Assembly: GCA_949358305.1 (NCBI GenBank)
Contig: OX442316.1
Location: forward strand, 16,430,001 to 16,494,000
From: Strigamia acuminata
Lineage: Eukaryota > Arthropoda > Chilopoda > Geophilomorpha > Linotaeniidae
DNA length: 64,000 bases
Reading direction: 5' to 3'
Positions within the stretch are counted from its first letter, which is position 1; each line of letters opens with the position of its first letter. Shown here piece after piece: positions 30,022 to 40,470 of the stretch. Position numbers and translations under genes: made by a program. The notes below the pieces were generated by a model. It had not been told where the DNA came from, did not search any database, and saw only the letters and a program-made list of their open reading frames with translations.

Positions 30022-30470
30022 TTATCCGAGGTTACAAAGTGGACTTTTTTGTTGCGTAACTAAACACCACATGGTTCCTCCACGTACGATAATGTCTTGT
30101 ATTTTTTTGGCAATCATTTTAAGCTTGTCCAGTTTCCCACGTTTGCCTGCAAACAAATTCATACAGATAAAATGAATTAAAGAATAAAAACAAACAAAAT
30201 TGTGTGATTTATACTTCGAATTCGCTCGTCTTCTTCCTGATTGAGCTGATTAGTGATGTCGTCGTCTTGATTGCCGACAACAGCCTCATTCAAAGCGAGC
30301 AACGTGTCGCCATTCCCTAAATTATTATTTTGTTTTTTGGAATAAAAATCAAAAATTTAGATAATATTTTTGAATACCGGAATTTATAACTAACCCACGG
30401 GAAAACTTTGGCTAAATGTAACCAAATGCAATGTTAGAAGAAAAATGCATATTAAATTGGCAGTCGACAT
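30022..30470 (-). CDS. Divergent peptide precursor C1 (right end of the array)
   Basis: Exons 30470-30395, 30316-30215 and 30146-30022 give 100 residues. The signal peptide is MSTANLICIFLLTLHLVTFS. The short acidic propeptide (GNGDTLLALNEAVVGNQDDD) mixes A-type start and B-type NQDD features and ends DERIR. The junction gives R-S-K-R. The mature part (38 residues) starts GKLDKLKMIAKKIQDIIVRG, an evident cationic amphipathic segment, then TMWCLVTQQKSPLCNLG with C-x9-C and a terminal Gly. It looks like an early-diverged member. Confidence 0.75.
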
Positions 30471-30858
30471 TGCAAAGTTTAAAACTTTCAGAATATTCAC
30501 AACTGAATGTCTGTGTGTGTAAAAATAGTAAACAAAAACTGTCAACCAAGTGCCATTTTATAAAGAAAAATTCATGTTTTTCCCACATTTTCTGGGAAAA
30601 ACACAAGGGAGATTGTTATTTCAAAAATATAAATAAAAAAACAGGATGATTAGAGATCAATTAGGTGTGGCATTAAGACAAACTTATGGAATTTATAATT
30701 TCTAAATCTATTATGACTTTATTGAAGGATTTTTAAATGATTTTATAAGTTAAGTACTTGAATCACAATGGAATTGCTGACCATAAAAGATAATTTCACT
30801 TTTATAATTGATTGATTTAATCGTTTACTGGATCAAGTTTCAACGATTACTGCAAATT

Positions 30859-31266
30859 TCAAATTCCAATGCTCATTGAAAACCCGTTAGAGCAACTATG
30901 CAGTATTTTATAATCGTAAGTACAAATATAAAATCTTAAAATTGATTTTTTAGATTCCAATAATTGCTTAATCCGACATTTCAGTTTTGGATTCACGTCC
31001 TTATTTCTGCGTGCATCATTTACAACCAAGTTACAGCGCTTCTTAAAACCGAGTATAATTTTATTTTCTATTTTTTGACGTTTCATTAATTTAAATTCCG
31101 TTTGATCGTCTCGTTTTTTAGTTGTCGCAAATCCGGTAGCGGCTGTGGCAATCCTGACCAATGCTGCAGCAACACTTGCTTTCTTATAGTTTGCTTGTAA
31201 ATAAATACGAAACAAATTCGATTTATTACGTATTTCAATAATAGATTTATTTATAAAATACAACAT
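30859..31266 (-). CDS. Hypothetical lysine/arginine-rich protein
   Basis: 135 open codons, not recognised. The middle is very basic (KKASVAAALVRIATAATGFA, then TTKKRDDQTEFKLMKRQKIE). There is no clear signal peptide in this frame, and an upstream exon is possible because a TTTATTTACAAG acceptor-like site lies just before ANYKKAS. It sits between the peptide array and STK16. It could also be chance or a transposon remnant. Confidence 0.3.
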   Translation of the reverse strand: MLYFINKSIIEIRNKSNLFRIYLQANYKKASVAAALVRIATAATGFATTKKRDDQTEFKLMKRQKIENKIILGFKKRCNLVVNDARRNKDVNPKLKCRIKQLLESKKSILRFYICTYDYKILHSCSNGFSMSIGI

Positions 31267-31369
31267 GTACTGAAATAAACCAAAAAAAATCCAATTCGTA
31301 TTGTTCTTTTTCTTCTATCATTAATTTTACACTTGGAATTTATTATTTTGTTTTGAATTTTGAATTTTA

Positions 31370-31555
31370 AACCTCGCGCCACAGCCATCACCCGGGTGGG
31401 CAACCGATCGCGACCTTCCCAGAAATAACATGGCGCCTACGCGTGTAATGACGTGTAAAACGATAGTTTCAGTCGTCCTTATCACCTACTGACAAATGAA
31501 TCTCGCTTAAAAACAAGTGCCTATGAATAGTCTCGGCTTATCGTTGCTATTTCGA
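31370..31555 (+). promoter_or_regulatory. GC-rich, TATA-less probable promoter region of the STK16-like gene
   Basis: A local rise in GC and CpG (cgcgccacagccatcacccg, then ggcaaccgatcgcgacc) just upstream of the kinase ATG, with no TATA box. This is inference from composition and position. Confidence 0.3.
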
Positions 31556-33423
31556 ATGGGTTGCGTGTGCGCCAGAGAAACGGTTGACATTAATGGACGC
31601 AAATACCGAGTCCGGTCGCGCATTGCTGAGGGGTGAGTCGATAAAAGAGCAAAACAATTCGCATATGGCATCGAAAAACTAACCGATTTCTCTCTCTTTT
31701 CCCTCAATTCAGCGGCTTCAGCGTCGTGGATCTCGTAGAGGACATGCGCACGCACAAAACATACGCTCTGAAACGAATTTTCTGCCACAGTAAACCGGAC
31801 GAAAAGCAAGCGGTGCAAGAAATGGAATTCCACAATCAAATCAAACACCCATTCATTCTAGAATGCATATCCTCAGCCTTGCGTGGCACCCCTGACGTTC
31901 TAAATAACTCCAGAAGCGAACTTTTGCTCCTATTGCCTTACCATAGTGTAAGCGAAGAATTTAAAACAAAAAATTTAATTGATGGGTGTCAATAATTTTG
32001 TCGTTTGACAGAGGGGGAGTTTGCAAGATGATTTGCAGCGAAGGATGAATAGGAAAAATCATTTTTCGGAAGAATACGTTTTACGCTTGTTCGCTAAGAT
32101 CTGTCAAGGGGTTGAGACGATCCACAATGCTCAGCCGGTTGTGTTGGCGCACAGGTGAATGAATTAATGAGAGTAAATAGAGTAGAGTAGTGTGTGATTA
32201 ACTGATTTTCTCATTGCAGAGATTTAAAACCGGGAAATGTTCTGCTCACAATGGACGATAATCCTGTGATTATGGATTTTGGTTCAATGGGCAAAGCGAG
32301 ATATGAAATTAAAGGGATTGTCCAAGCGAGGACTCTACAAGTGCGTTTAACGTCGAATGAAATATCTTATTATTTATGAAGCAATGTTAGAATTTTGTTT
32401 GTAAATTATTACGTGCGATTTATGGCTTACATCAATCGGGTCGAGAATGGAATATGGCAGGGTTTTCCAAACGGTGAGGCGCGAGCTGATTATTGGTGGG
32501 GCGCACCCATCATACATGCCTAAATAAAACAAGCTTATTTTGCAAACTTTTGTAAATTTTTAAGCAAAATTATATAAAATTATATAAAAAATTATACAAA
32601 GTTTTCTGCAAAATTATATAAAAATTTCTTTTTTTCTTTTTAGTAGTATATTTTTTAAAAATTTAATGCACTGGTAGATGAAGTGGGGCGCAGAAGATCG
32701 CCTTGCTTAAAAAGTGGGGCGCGATGCTAAAAAGTTTGGGAACCCCTGGAATATGGAATTAGACGACGCGTTATTGCGGTTAGGTTTCGCACGTGTCGGT
32801 TGGTGGAATTGCGTACATCACAACAAGAACTTAGTTTTTCTAATTGTATATGTGGATGACCTTGTGCAAACGGCTGCAATTATTATTTTTTTGTATTTAT
32901 GTTTTGTTTATTTTTAGGATTTTGCATCTGAACGCTGTTCCATGCCGTATCGGGCCCCCGAATTATTTAATGTCGAAAGTTTTGGTAGCATCGACGAAAG
33001 AACTGACATTTGGGTGCACTTTTATTTATTTTCTAATGTTGTTGCGCTTGTTTTTTTGGGATTTCTAATTGTTATTATATTTTTTTTTTTGTTTTACAGT
33101 CGTTGGGATGTCTCCTGTACGCCATGTGCTTCTTTAAATCGCCATTCGACTTGACGTACGAACGTGGGGACAGCGTAGCGTTGGCAGTCGTTAGCGGGAA
33201 TGTTTTTATTCCCGAAAACTCTCCGTAAGAACAAAAAAAATATATATATTTAAAAAAAAATAATTTCTTATGTTTATTTTTTAAATATTAAAACAGATAT
33301 TCGCCCGCCCTTCATGATTTAATCCATTCCATGCTGGTTGTGAATGCAATGGAGCGGCCATTTATAAATGACGTAATTAAAAAAGTAGACACCTTGTTGC
33401 AAACGGCCATCAACGCGGTGTAA
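31556..33423 (+). CDS. STK16: STK16-like (MPSK1/NAK family) serine/threonine kinase, complete
   Basis: Seven exons with GT-AG introns: 31556-31632, 31713-31947, 32012-32154, 32220-32340, 32918-33013, 33100-33224 and 33297-33423. Together they give 307 residues, the family length (about 305). The start MGCVCARE fits the N-myristoylation/palmitoylation used by STK16 for Golgi and membrane attachment. Motifs: glycine loop AEGGFSVVDLV, YALKR (ATP lysine), AHRDLKPGNVLL (catalytic loop, split by intron 3), IMDFGSMGKA (DFG), YRAPELFNVES (APE), DERTDIWSLGCLLYAM. Kinase is predicted active. Intron 4 carries a hAT MITE. AATAAA is at about 33505. Confidence 0.95.
32458..32748. mobile_element. hAT-family MITE in STK16 intron 4
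   Basis: 291 bp with ends CAGGGTTTTCCAAAC and GTTTGGGAACCCCTG, flanked by the perfect 8-bp target duplication gaatatgg (32450-32457 and 32749-32756). The 8-bp duplication and CAGGGG ends are hAT hallmarks. Confidence 0.85.
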
Positions 33424-33712
33424 ACACATTCCATCTTATTTATTTCGCTTTGTACGTAAAAAAAAAATAAAAAAAAAATCCTTATTGTACATTTAAAAAA
33501 CCCCGAATAAAACGTCCGGTGCTGTCACCTAGTGGCAATAACTGAAAACACAAATCTCCACACAATTTTCCTTTTATTTATCAAAAACAAAATTCTTTCG
33601 ACTGTACAACGCACGCAATGAGATACCATGAAAGATGAACAAAAATTTAAAAAAAAAAATAAAACAATTCCGAAATAATTAAAACGAGAGAAAAACGGCC
33701 CCAATCTCGTCC
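33424..33712. other. Intergenic space between convergent genes
   Basis: Contains the plus-strand AATAAA of STK16 (about 33505) and a minus-strand AATAAA (33578-33573) for the next gene. Nothing else is seen. Confidence 0.5.
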
Positions 33713-35348
33713 CTACTGCGCCGTCTCGAGAATCTTCTGAACATAAGTCCAATAATGGTGCAAGAAATGTTTCCAAGTGCGTCGAAACTCGTCCGAATTC
33801 ACCTGCACGAACTTGGTGACCGTGTCGGTAACATTGCGTATATTCTGCGCCGTCACCGCGCTCTCATCGTCTTTAATCTCGTTCACCGCACTCGCCTCCC
33901 CGACCCTCGCTTCCGCGGTCTCGTTTCCGCTCTCCACGATACCGGAAGTGGCGTTCCCAGCGCCCCGCATCAACATGGGCAACATCTGCTTCGCGTGCGC
34001 GGTCAAAGTGCCCAAAGCATCCGCAACTTGCATGGTCAACATCTCCAAACTGCGATCCAACTTCTGCGCCATCTTCTCCACGTTCCCGTTGCCCGACGCG
34101 TTCACTTCCGGCGGCGCGACCGTCGTCGGCTCGGCGCGCGGCGGCGCCACCGCGTTAAAGATCTTCATCACCGTCTGCAGACTGTCCATGACGACCGGTC
34201 GAAGACGCTGCGCGCTCTCGATCACCAAAATCCTCTGACTGCGCACGTTCAACGGCGATTCTTCCTCGTTTTCCTCAATTTCCTCTTGCGGCTCGTCCAC
34301 TTCCGGTTCGACGTCTTCGCCGCCCTGTTCCTCGTCTTCGAGGGGTCGCGAAGACATAGGAAACGCTCGCATTTGGATCTGGGGTCTCTGAATGGGCAAT
34401 TGTATACGCATGGCTGGCAGCCCTTCCGCTTGATTGACACTCATGAAAGACTGTTGTTGTTGTTGTTGTTGTTGTCGTTGGTCCATGATGGGCATGCGCA
34501 CTAGGAAGGGCATTGGGGCCGGGCCCATTTCGCGGGGGCCGAGGGGGATGAATGGCATCTGGGGGGGCATTTCTTGCTGTTCCATCATCACCTCTTCGTC
34601 CATTCTTCGCTGGGGACTGAATGGCATTTGGCTGAGGAGTTCCTCGTCGGCGTCCATGCGGCGCTGCATGGTGGACGTGGAGGGGTCGGGAAGGGGGAGG
34701 AAGGAGGGGCCCATGCGTGCTTGAGCTGGGAATGTCATGGGTTGGGGCGGGGGGTGGTCCGGCATGGGTTCCACGAACGAAAATGGGGCCGAGGGTGCGT
34801 CTGAACGACTCTGCAGTGTGAATTCGGGCTGGTGGTGCGAGTTGTCTTGGTTCGTGGGCTCTTGGTTCAATAGTTTTGGCAGGAAGATGAAACGGAGTGA
34901 TACGGGGATGGAGTGAACGGTCGATGATAAAAGCAGGAGTGTCAACACGATCTGATTGAATCGAAAAAATCGAAAAAATTAAAAATTAAAATTAAATTAA
35001 ATTAAAAAATAAAAAATAAGAAAATAAAAATAAATTTTTAGATTTTTTTTTCGTAATAGTGGACTATTTTTTAACCAGTTTGACCGTTTGTTACGGTTTA
35101 GTTGACTAGGAAGTGACCTCTAGTGGTTAATTGTGCGCTGGTTTGTTTTGGGATGGTTCGAATGAGTTTCCGTAGTTTTGTTTTGTAAATAATAAAATGA
35201 AATTTTCGATTTATTTTTTTAAACCATTTTGACCGTTTGTTACGGTTTAGTTGACTAGGAAGTGACCGATGATCGTAATAATTGTTTGCGGGTTTGTTTT
35301 GGAATGTTTCTAATGAGTTTCCGTATTAAATTGGGCACTTACCTTCAT
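33713..35348 (-). CDS. Secreted Met/Pro/Gln-rich protein of unknown function (1)
   Basis: A tiny first coding exon (35348-35343, ATGAAG then GTAAGT) joins at a TCAATCAG acceptor to 34951-33713, giving 415 residues. The join produces a classic signal peptide, MKIVLTLLLLSSTVHS. The protein is Pro/Met-rich (PMPDHPPPQPMTFPAQ), has repeated RRMD-EE segments, an eight-Gln run, an acidic stretch (EDEEQGGEDVEPEVDEPQEE) and a helical C-terminal part (EKMAQKLDRSLEMLTMQVAD). The codons are GC-rich against AT-rich surroundings. I do not recognise a family; a cuticle, egg-coat or other extracellular matrix role is only a guess. Confidence 0.75.
35078..35330. repeat. Two-copy tandem duplication in intron 1 of the secreted protein gene
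   Basis: About 100 bp containing gaccgtttgttacggtttag and ttgactaggaagtgacc appears at about 35078-35181 and again at 35227-35330, diverging in the middle. Confidence 0.7.
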
Positions 35349-35427
35349 GTTTATTGTTTGAGTCGGCTTGCTGGTCGGATCGATGTTGATGTGACGAGAG
35401 GCGAGCCTCGAATCAAGTGGCCCGGGG

Positions 35428-35637
35428 ATGTACAAAGATTTTTATTCGGATGAAAAGTGTGTCATGCAACTATTGTCTAGTGCGCTGCTGTATTGCGCAT
35501 TTAACCCCGAAACCCTGGTCTATTTCCCGCAACAACGGACAGAAAACTGTGGGTTCAATAACTTCACGACCGTGTCCTACTTTGCATATATCAAACCAAC
35601 ATTAAACGAGACTTTTACCCGACACATGATTAATTAA
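35428..35637 (+). CDS. Hypothetical 69-residue protein or exon
   Basis: ATG TAC AAA start, TAA stop. The residues are varied and protein-like (VMQLLSSALLYCAFNPETLV, YFPQQRTENCGFNN), not low complexity. No homologue is recognised and no splice sites stand out. It lies just upstream of the preceding gene on the opposite strand and could be an exon or pseudogene fragment. Confidence 0.3.
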   Translation: MYKDFYSDEKCVMQLLSSALLYCAFNPETLVYFPQQRTENCGFNNFTTVSYFAYIKPTLNETFTRHMIN

Positions 35638-36299
35638 TTTGCGTTAAACAAAAATAAATAAATAAAAATAAAAATAAAAATAAATTAAATTTTTTTATTT
35701 TATTAATTTTGTAATTTTCTTCATTAATAGAAAGAAAAATTGTGCTAATTCTAATTTGGAGTTGAAGCGCCTTTGCTTTAGGCCTGTGACGTTTCACCCG
35801 TTGATATATATTGTCATGCATTGACAGACAATCGCCCATCAAAGAGGTCTGTGACCAAATGGATTAATTACAACCTCTTGATGTGTAATAATACAAAATA
35901 AAATATATAAAAATCTATTGTGTATTCATAAAAGTGTTTTTAGCAACACTTGGATGCTTTTTTATATTTTTCTAATTTTTATTTTTTAAATATTTAATTA
36001 TTTTCATTTTTATTCTCAATGGAGAGAAAAAAACAAGCGGAGGACAACAGCATATATGAGAAATTGACAAAGTCACTGAACTGTTTAGTTTATGGAACCA
36101 AATAACCAGAAAAGTAATGTCAAAAGGTTCATAAAACCGCCCGGTTTGATTTATTAGATGATAATGCAAAGAAAACCCGAAAGAAAATCAAATCATCCTG
36201 GAATCGGTAGTCAATGAAAAATGTACAAATCGTTTAAAACATTAATTCACTGATGAATATCTTCTTATCACGTTGTTAAAAAATCATTATTTTATGGCC
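35638..36299. other. AT-rich intergenic stretch
   Basis: Contains short A/T-rich simple repeats (aaataaataaa). No gene or RNA feature is recognised. Confidence 0.4.
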
Positions 36300-36665
36300 A
36301 TTGTTTGTGGATAATTCAACCAGACCCAATTAACAAACAACATTGTTTCTTTTTATTATTATCGCCATCTCCATCTTGGCTTCGTAGAGTTCAAAAACAC
36401 GGAAGTCATCTCGTGAGAGAATCGTAAAACAATCTCGACGCAACGTCGGTTCTTCCTTTTTATCGTTCATCTGTTTTGTTTATTTTATTTTTTATGTCTT
36501 TTATTTTATTTACTACAAAAGTGGCGCCCGAATGTCCAATACGGCTAACCTCATTCAATACGTGACCTTGCCCCGAGTTGCTCGTGACCCCGATCAATTA
36601 TTTAGTGGTCATTCAAATTATAGTGTTAAAATCAGCCACGCGACGGCGCAATTTAATGATTTGTA
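36300..36665 (+). mobile_element. LTR retrotransposon 5' remnant (LTR end, tRNA-Lys-type PBS, start of gag)
   Basis: An AT-rich LTR-like stretch ends in ...ctaca at 36517 and is followed by TGGCGCCCGAA (36522-36532), the core of tRNA-Lys-type primer sites. ATG at 36532 opens a short frame (MSNTANLIQYVTLPRVARDP) that looks like a Gag N-terminus and stops after 44 codons. The LTR start is not defined. The rest of the element is missing. Confidence 0.5.
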
Positions 36666-36925
36666 AATCAAAATTAGAAAACAATTCCCACACGTTTTTA
36701 TTGAGTATTGTTACAAAAATGTACACTGTACATATAAAAAAAATAGAAGTAATAAAAAAGATAGGAAACAATAAACCTTTTGCAACATTGTTTCGTATAT
36801 TTAATAATGCACAGCACATGTAAAAAATCAAAATGGATGACTCCTGGCAAAACCATCGATAAAAAATAATAAAAAAAAAAAAAAATTTCATATAAAAACA
36901 ATTATTTTTTCTTCAATAAAATTCT

Positions 36926-38182
36926 CTACAAATTAGTCAACAAATCCAAAATGTCGTCCACTTGGAACAGGCCTTTAGTTGGTTTTTTCTCCCCAAAGAT
37001 GGCGTTGGATGCCGCTTGCACCAACCGCTCCCACAAATTCGGCTTTTGCGTCGCAATTTTCGTCGGTTTCTTCCCCGGTTTCTTCCTCAACCGGTTCGGA
37101 TTTTTAGATCCCTTTTTCCCACCGCTTGCCGCCGAATTCTTCGCCTTTGTCTTCTTCGACTTTGTCTCCGTCTTCGTCGCATTCGCGCTTTCGGTCTCGA
37201 CTTCGGCCGATTTCGCCGTCGAAGTGTTGACGGCCATTCCCACGTCGTGCATCAACTGCGCCACGTGACCGTCCGAAATAGTGACCGGTTTCTCCTCCAG
37301 AAAATCCCCGGAAGTGTCGATCGCTCCAACCATCGCCGAAATGTTATTATTAATGTTGTTTACGTCTCTGATGATGGCGGCGATCGCTTCGTCGCTGATT
37401 CCGCCGCCAGGTTTCACTTTTTCCGGCCATTCGAGACCGGTCGCGTTGGTCGTCAACGTATCTAACAACGACTCGGTCACCTCGGTCATCATTTCCGCGC
37501 TCACCGTGACCGGTTCGTCCAAACTGAGCGTGGGCCGAGCGACCAACACCGGCGATTCGGTCGGCAGCTGCAACGACTTCAACAGAGTGGCCAACAAATC
37601 GTCACCGATCCCGATCGGTCGCGTAAATTGCGTGATGGGCGCGATCGTGGTGGGCGAGAACTTATTCACCGCTTGCTGCAGCATAGATATGAGCATGTCG
37701 TCCGTCATCGCTATCATCGGACCCGGGGTCGCTGGGAACTGCGTGATGACGTCAGATTCGTTCAAGCCGTTGAACAGCCAACTGAGGATTGGATCCATAG
37801 TGGTTGACGTCACAGTCGTGGGGCGCGTGGATCCGAGTCTTTCGGCCGATTCTGGCGGCTCGTTCGTTAGGGTTAGGTTGTTGTGGTTTGGAAAGAGTCC
37901 CGGGAGAAGCATTTGCAGTAGTTTGGCTTCTTCCTGGTTGAGCAATGCCAGTAGTGGATCTACGATTAAACTTTGGCGCACTGACTGAGGTTCTGTCGCG
38001 TTTTTCACCGCGCCGGTGACGATGGAGACGAGTTGTGGAGGCGGGATGAAGAGGGACAAAGATGGCGTGTCTACTTCCTTGCTGCTGTTTAGGTGTAAGA
38101 GTTCTCTAAGGCGGTTATGTTCCCCCGTGGTACTCGTTATCCATGTCAGGATCATAACCCAGTGAAGGAGTTGGACGTGCAT
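36926..38182 (-). CDS. Secreted protein of unknown function (2), basic C-terminus
   Basis: 418 residues. A signal peptide (MHVQLLHWVMILTWITSTTG) begins exactly after a tttaag acceptor-like site at 38183, so an upstream untranslated exon is likely. The body has several DDMLISMLQQ / DDLLATLLKSLQ / DEAIAAIIRDVN repeats of about 60-90 residues, spaced by Thr/Pro-rich linkers with N-glycosylation sites. Near the end is a Lys-rich tract (KKTKAKNSAASGGKKGSKN) followed by an amphipathic tail (LFQVDDILDLLTNL). The family is not recognised. Confidence 0.75.
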   Translation of the reverse strand: MHVQLLHWVMILTWITSTTGEHNRLRELLHLNSSKEVDTPSLSLFIPPPQLVSIVTGAVKNATEPQSVRQSLIVDPLLALLNQEEAKLLQMLLPGLFPNHNNLTLTNEPPESAERLGSTRPTTVTSTTMDPILSWLFNGLNESDVITQFPATPGPMIAMTDDMLISMLQQAVNKFSPTTIAPITQFTRPIGIGDDLLATLLKSLQLPTESPVLVARPTLSLDEPVTVSAEMMTEVTESLLDTLTTNATGLEWPEKVKPGGGISDEAIAAIIRDVNNINNNISAMVGAIDTSGDFLEEKPVTISDGHVAQLMHDVGMAVNTSTAKSAEVETESANATKTETKSKKTKAKNSAASGGKKGSKNPNRLRKKPGKKPTKIATQKPNLWERLVQAASNAIFGEKKPTKGLFQVDDILDLLTNL

Positions 38183-38224
38183 CTTAAAAATTGTAAAAAA
38201 GATTTAATAACATTTTAGGTTTGA

Positions 38225-40470
38225 GCACTAGGCCTGTGAGATATTGCGACATATTGCATTGCGATGTTAAAGTTATCATTTCGGACTGTAATGCGGTTAC
38301 TTTGGTCAGCGGGGCGTCAGTGGACATAGTTGCAAAGAGTTTGCCAGCGCAACTTACTAATATACTCCAAACCGGTAAAACGTTATCCTAATTCCTATTG
38401 GTTGAGCCGAATTACGTCTAACTGTGGACTGTGCTCTACTGCGTGGAAAAGTAGTTCTGTTTACTTTCAATGAATAGGAGTTAGGACAACGTTGTACCAG
38501 TTTGGAGTATGTATACCTTGGACAATTAACTACAGGAGTTCCCATCTGCGATTTTTGCTGAATCGAAATTTTCCCGCACAAAAATGAAGTAAGCGTCATC
38601 TGTTGTCGCAATGCTAAAACTTTTTGCAGGCAAATGGCGGTGACGACGATATTGACAGTCATCAAAGAATAATTAGTTTTACACATGGGAGAGATCGGGG
38701 CCACAAATCACAGTTCACTTCCCATTTAGCCAATCCTGTCGCTCCATCTATTTCCACCACCAGACTGCGCGAAATTCAATTTCGCCAGTTTGTTGTGCCT
38801 GTTTTTTTTTTTATCGCCGTAACGCGTGCCGTACTGATTGAAAATGACTATTCAAGGTTAGATCCATTTTTTTTATTATATTTTTGATTTTTTTTCATGA
38901 TATTTCACATTTTTTTTTTATGAAATATTCGATTATTTGATGTTTTATTCAATATTTTTCGATTTTTTAAAGAAAATATTAGATTTTTGAACACAAATAT
39001 TTGATATTTAAAAGGAAATATCGCTTTTTGAAAGGAAATATCCGATTTTTGAAAGGAAATATCCGATTTTTGAAAGGAAATATCCGATTTTTGAAAGGAA
39101 ATATCCGATTTTTGAAAGGAAATATCCGATTTTTGAAAGGAAATATCCGATTTTTGAAAAAAAATATTTTTTTTTTAGTTTTGACAAATGGCTTTATCAA
39201 ATAACTCCGAATTCATGGATGATAGTTTTATGGTTTGTTTGTCCAAGCATATTGGTTTATTAAATTGATTTTGAAAATAACAAATTATTTGGTTAGTAAA
39301 AATTCTCTTGCTAAATCTGCTAAACAGTACAGATTCCAGAGTTAACCAAACAGACAAACTTGAATGGTAAAAACTTGGTATTATTAATTAAAGCAAATGG
39401 TACAAAAAATATAAGTAAAAGCTTGTATTTGCTGGAGTTTATTACTTTTTTTATTGGTGTTTAATACATTCTTAATGTTTATTGCAGGGCATTACTGTAC
39501 ATGAATTAGAAGAAAAGATAATCTAATATTTCCTTTCAAAAATGGATATTTCCTTTCAAAAATCGAAAAATATTGAATAAAACTTGAAATAATGGATTAT
39601 TTCATGAAAAAATGTGAAATATCATAAAAAAAATAAAAAATAATAATAAAAAAATGGATCTTACCTTGAATAGTCGTTTTCAATCAGTCCGGCACGCGTT
39701 ACTGTACGGCGATAAAAAAACATACACGACAAACTGGCGATAAAAAAACATGCACGACAAACTGGTGATAAAAAAACATGCACGACAAACTACCGATAAA
39801 AAAAACATGCATGACAAACTGGCGAAATTAAATTTCGCGCGGTCTGGTGGTGGAAATAGATGGTGCGACAGCATTGGCTGAATGGGAGGTGAGCTGTAAT
39901 TAGTAGCGCCCATATCTCCCATATGTAAAACAATAGAACAACACCAAAGTAAGTAGAATGTAGAAGGTAAGACGGATAGGCGGTGCGCGTCGAAAAACTA
40001 GTTTCGCCATTACACGGTGGACGCAATAAAGGCGCGAACAAGCTAGCGGTAAAACAATCGGTGCGCTCTGTGATTGGCTAATTGCGTATTCGTCTACCCC
40101 TGGAACAATACTACCGCCATTTGTCCACAAAATGATGTCATTTTGTGTCTTTTTGGCCATGACGGCCAAAAAACATGCACCACGATTTCAGAATTACAGA
40201 ATCGCTTCACGGTCGAACAATTGAATTATGCTAGATGGGAAGTCCTGTAGTTAATCGTCCTAGCTGCTACTTACTACTGCGTAATAAGTACAGAAATATT
40301 GGACCAGGGATTTCTTGTAGCGCTGTGGCAAACATTTTGCCAAGCGTGTCCAAAGTAACCCATTCTAATGTATTCGCTTCTCGCAATCGAATATCGCAAA
40401 CAATATTTCGCAATAGAGTTGGCGGAAGAGTACTTGCGGGTTACAAAAAGTCAAGTTATAAGCTTATACT
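38225..40470. mobile_element. Large imperfect foldback element (about 2.2 kb)
   Basis: The two halves are inverted repeats of each other. Outer pairs: gcggttactttggtcagc (about 38290) with the complement near 40355, and ggacaattaactacaggag (38519) with the complement near 40240. Middle pair: agccaatcctgtcgctccat (about 38728) with the complement near 39855. Inner pair: ttgaaaatgactattcaagg (about 38838) with ccttgaatagtcgttttcaa (about 39673). The spacer holds a 21-bp minisatellite. The right arm also has a fourfold repeat of acatgcacgacaaactgg. No transposase is seen. Confidence 0.6.
39003..39172. repeat. 21-bp minisatellite (aggaaatatccgatttttgaa)
   Basis: About eight tandem 21-bp units, the central ones identical, near the centre of the foldback element. 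Two inverted units recur near 39530-39560. Confidence 0.85.

Noticed and set aside
32714-32917. Open frame in STK16 intron 4
   Set aside because: It begins inside the hAT MITE and ends before exon 5. It interrupts a kinase whose exon structure is otherwise certain.
33755-34504. Plus-strand open frames opposite the secreted protein genes (also 37281-37988 and 46052-46534)
   Set aside because: They are antisense shadows of GC-rich coding exons. The minus-strand frames have signal peptides and splice context; these have neither.
39003-39172. CRISPR-like array
   Set aside because: Units are contiguous without spacers and the genome is eukaryotic.
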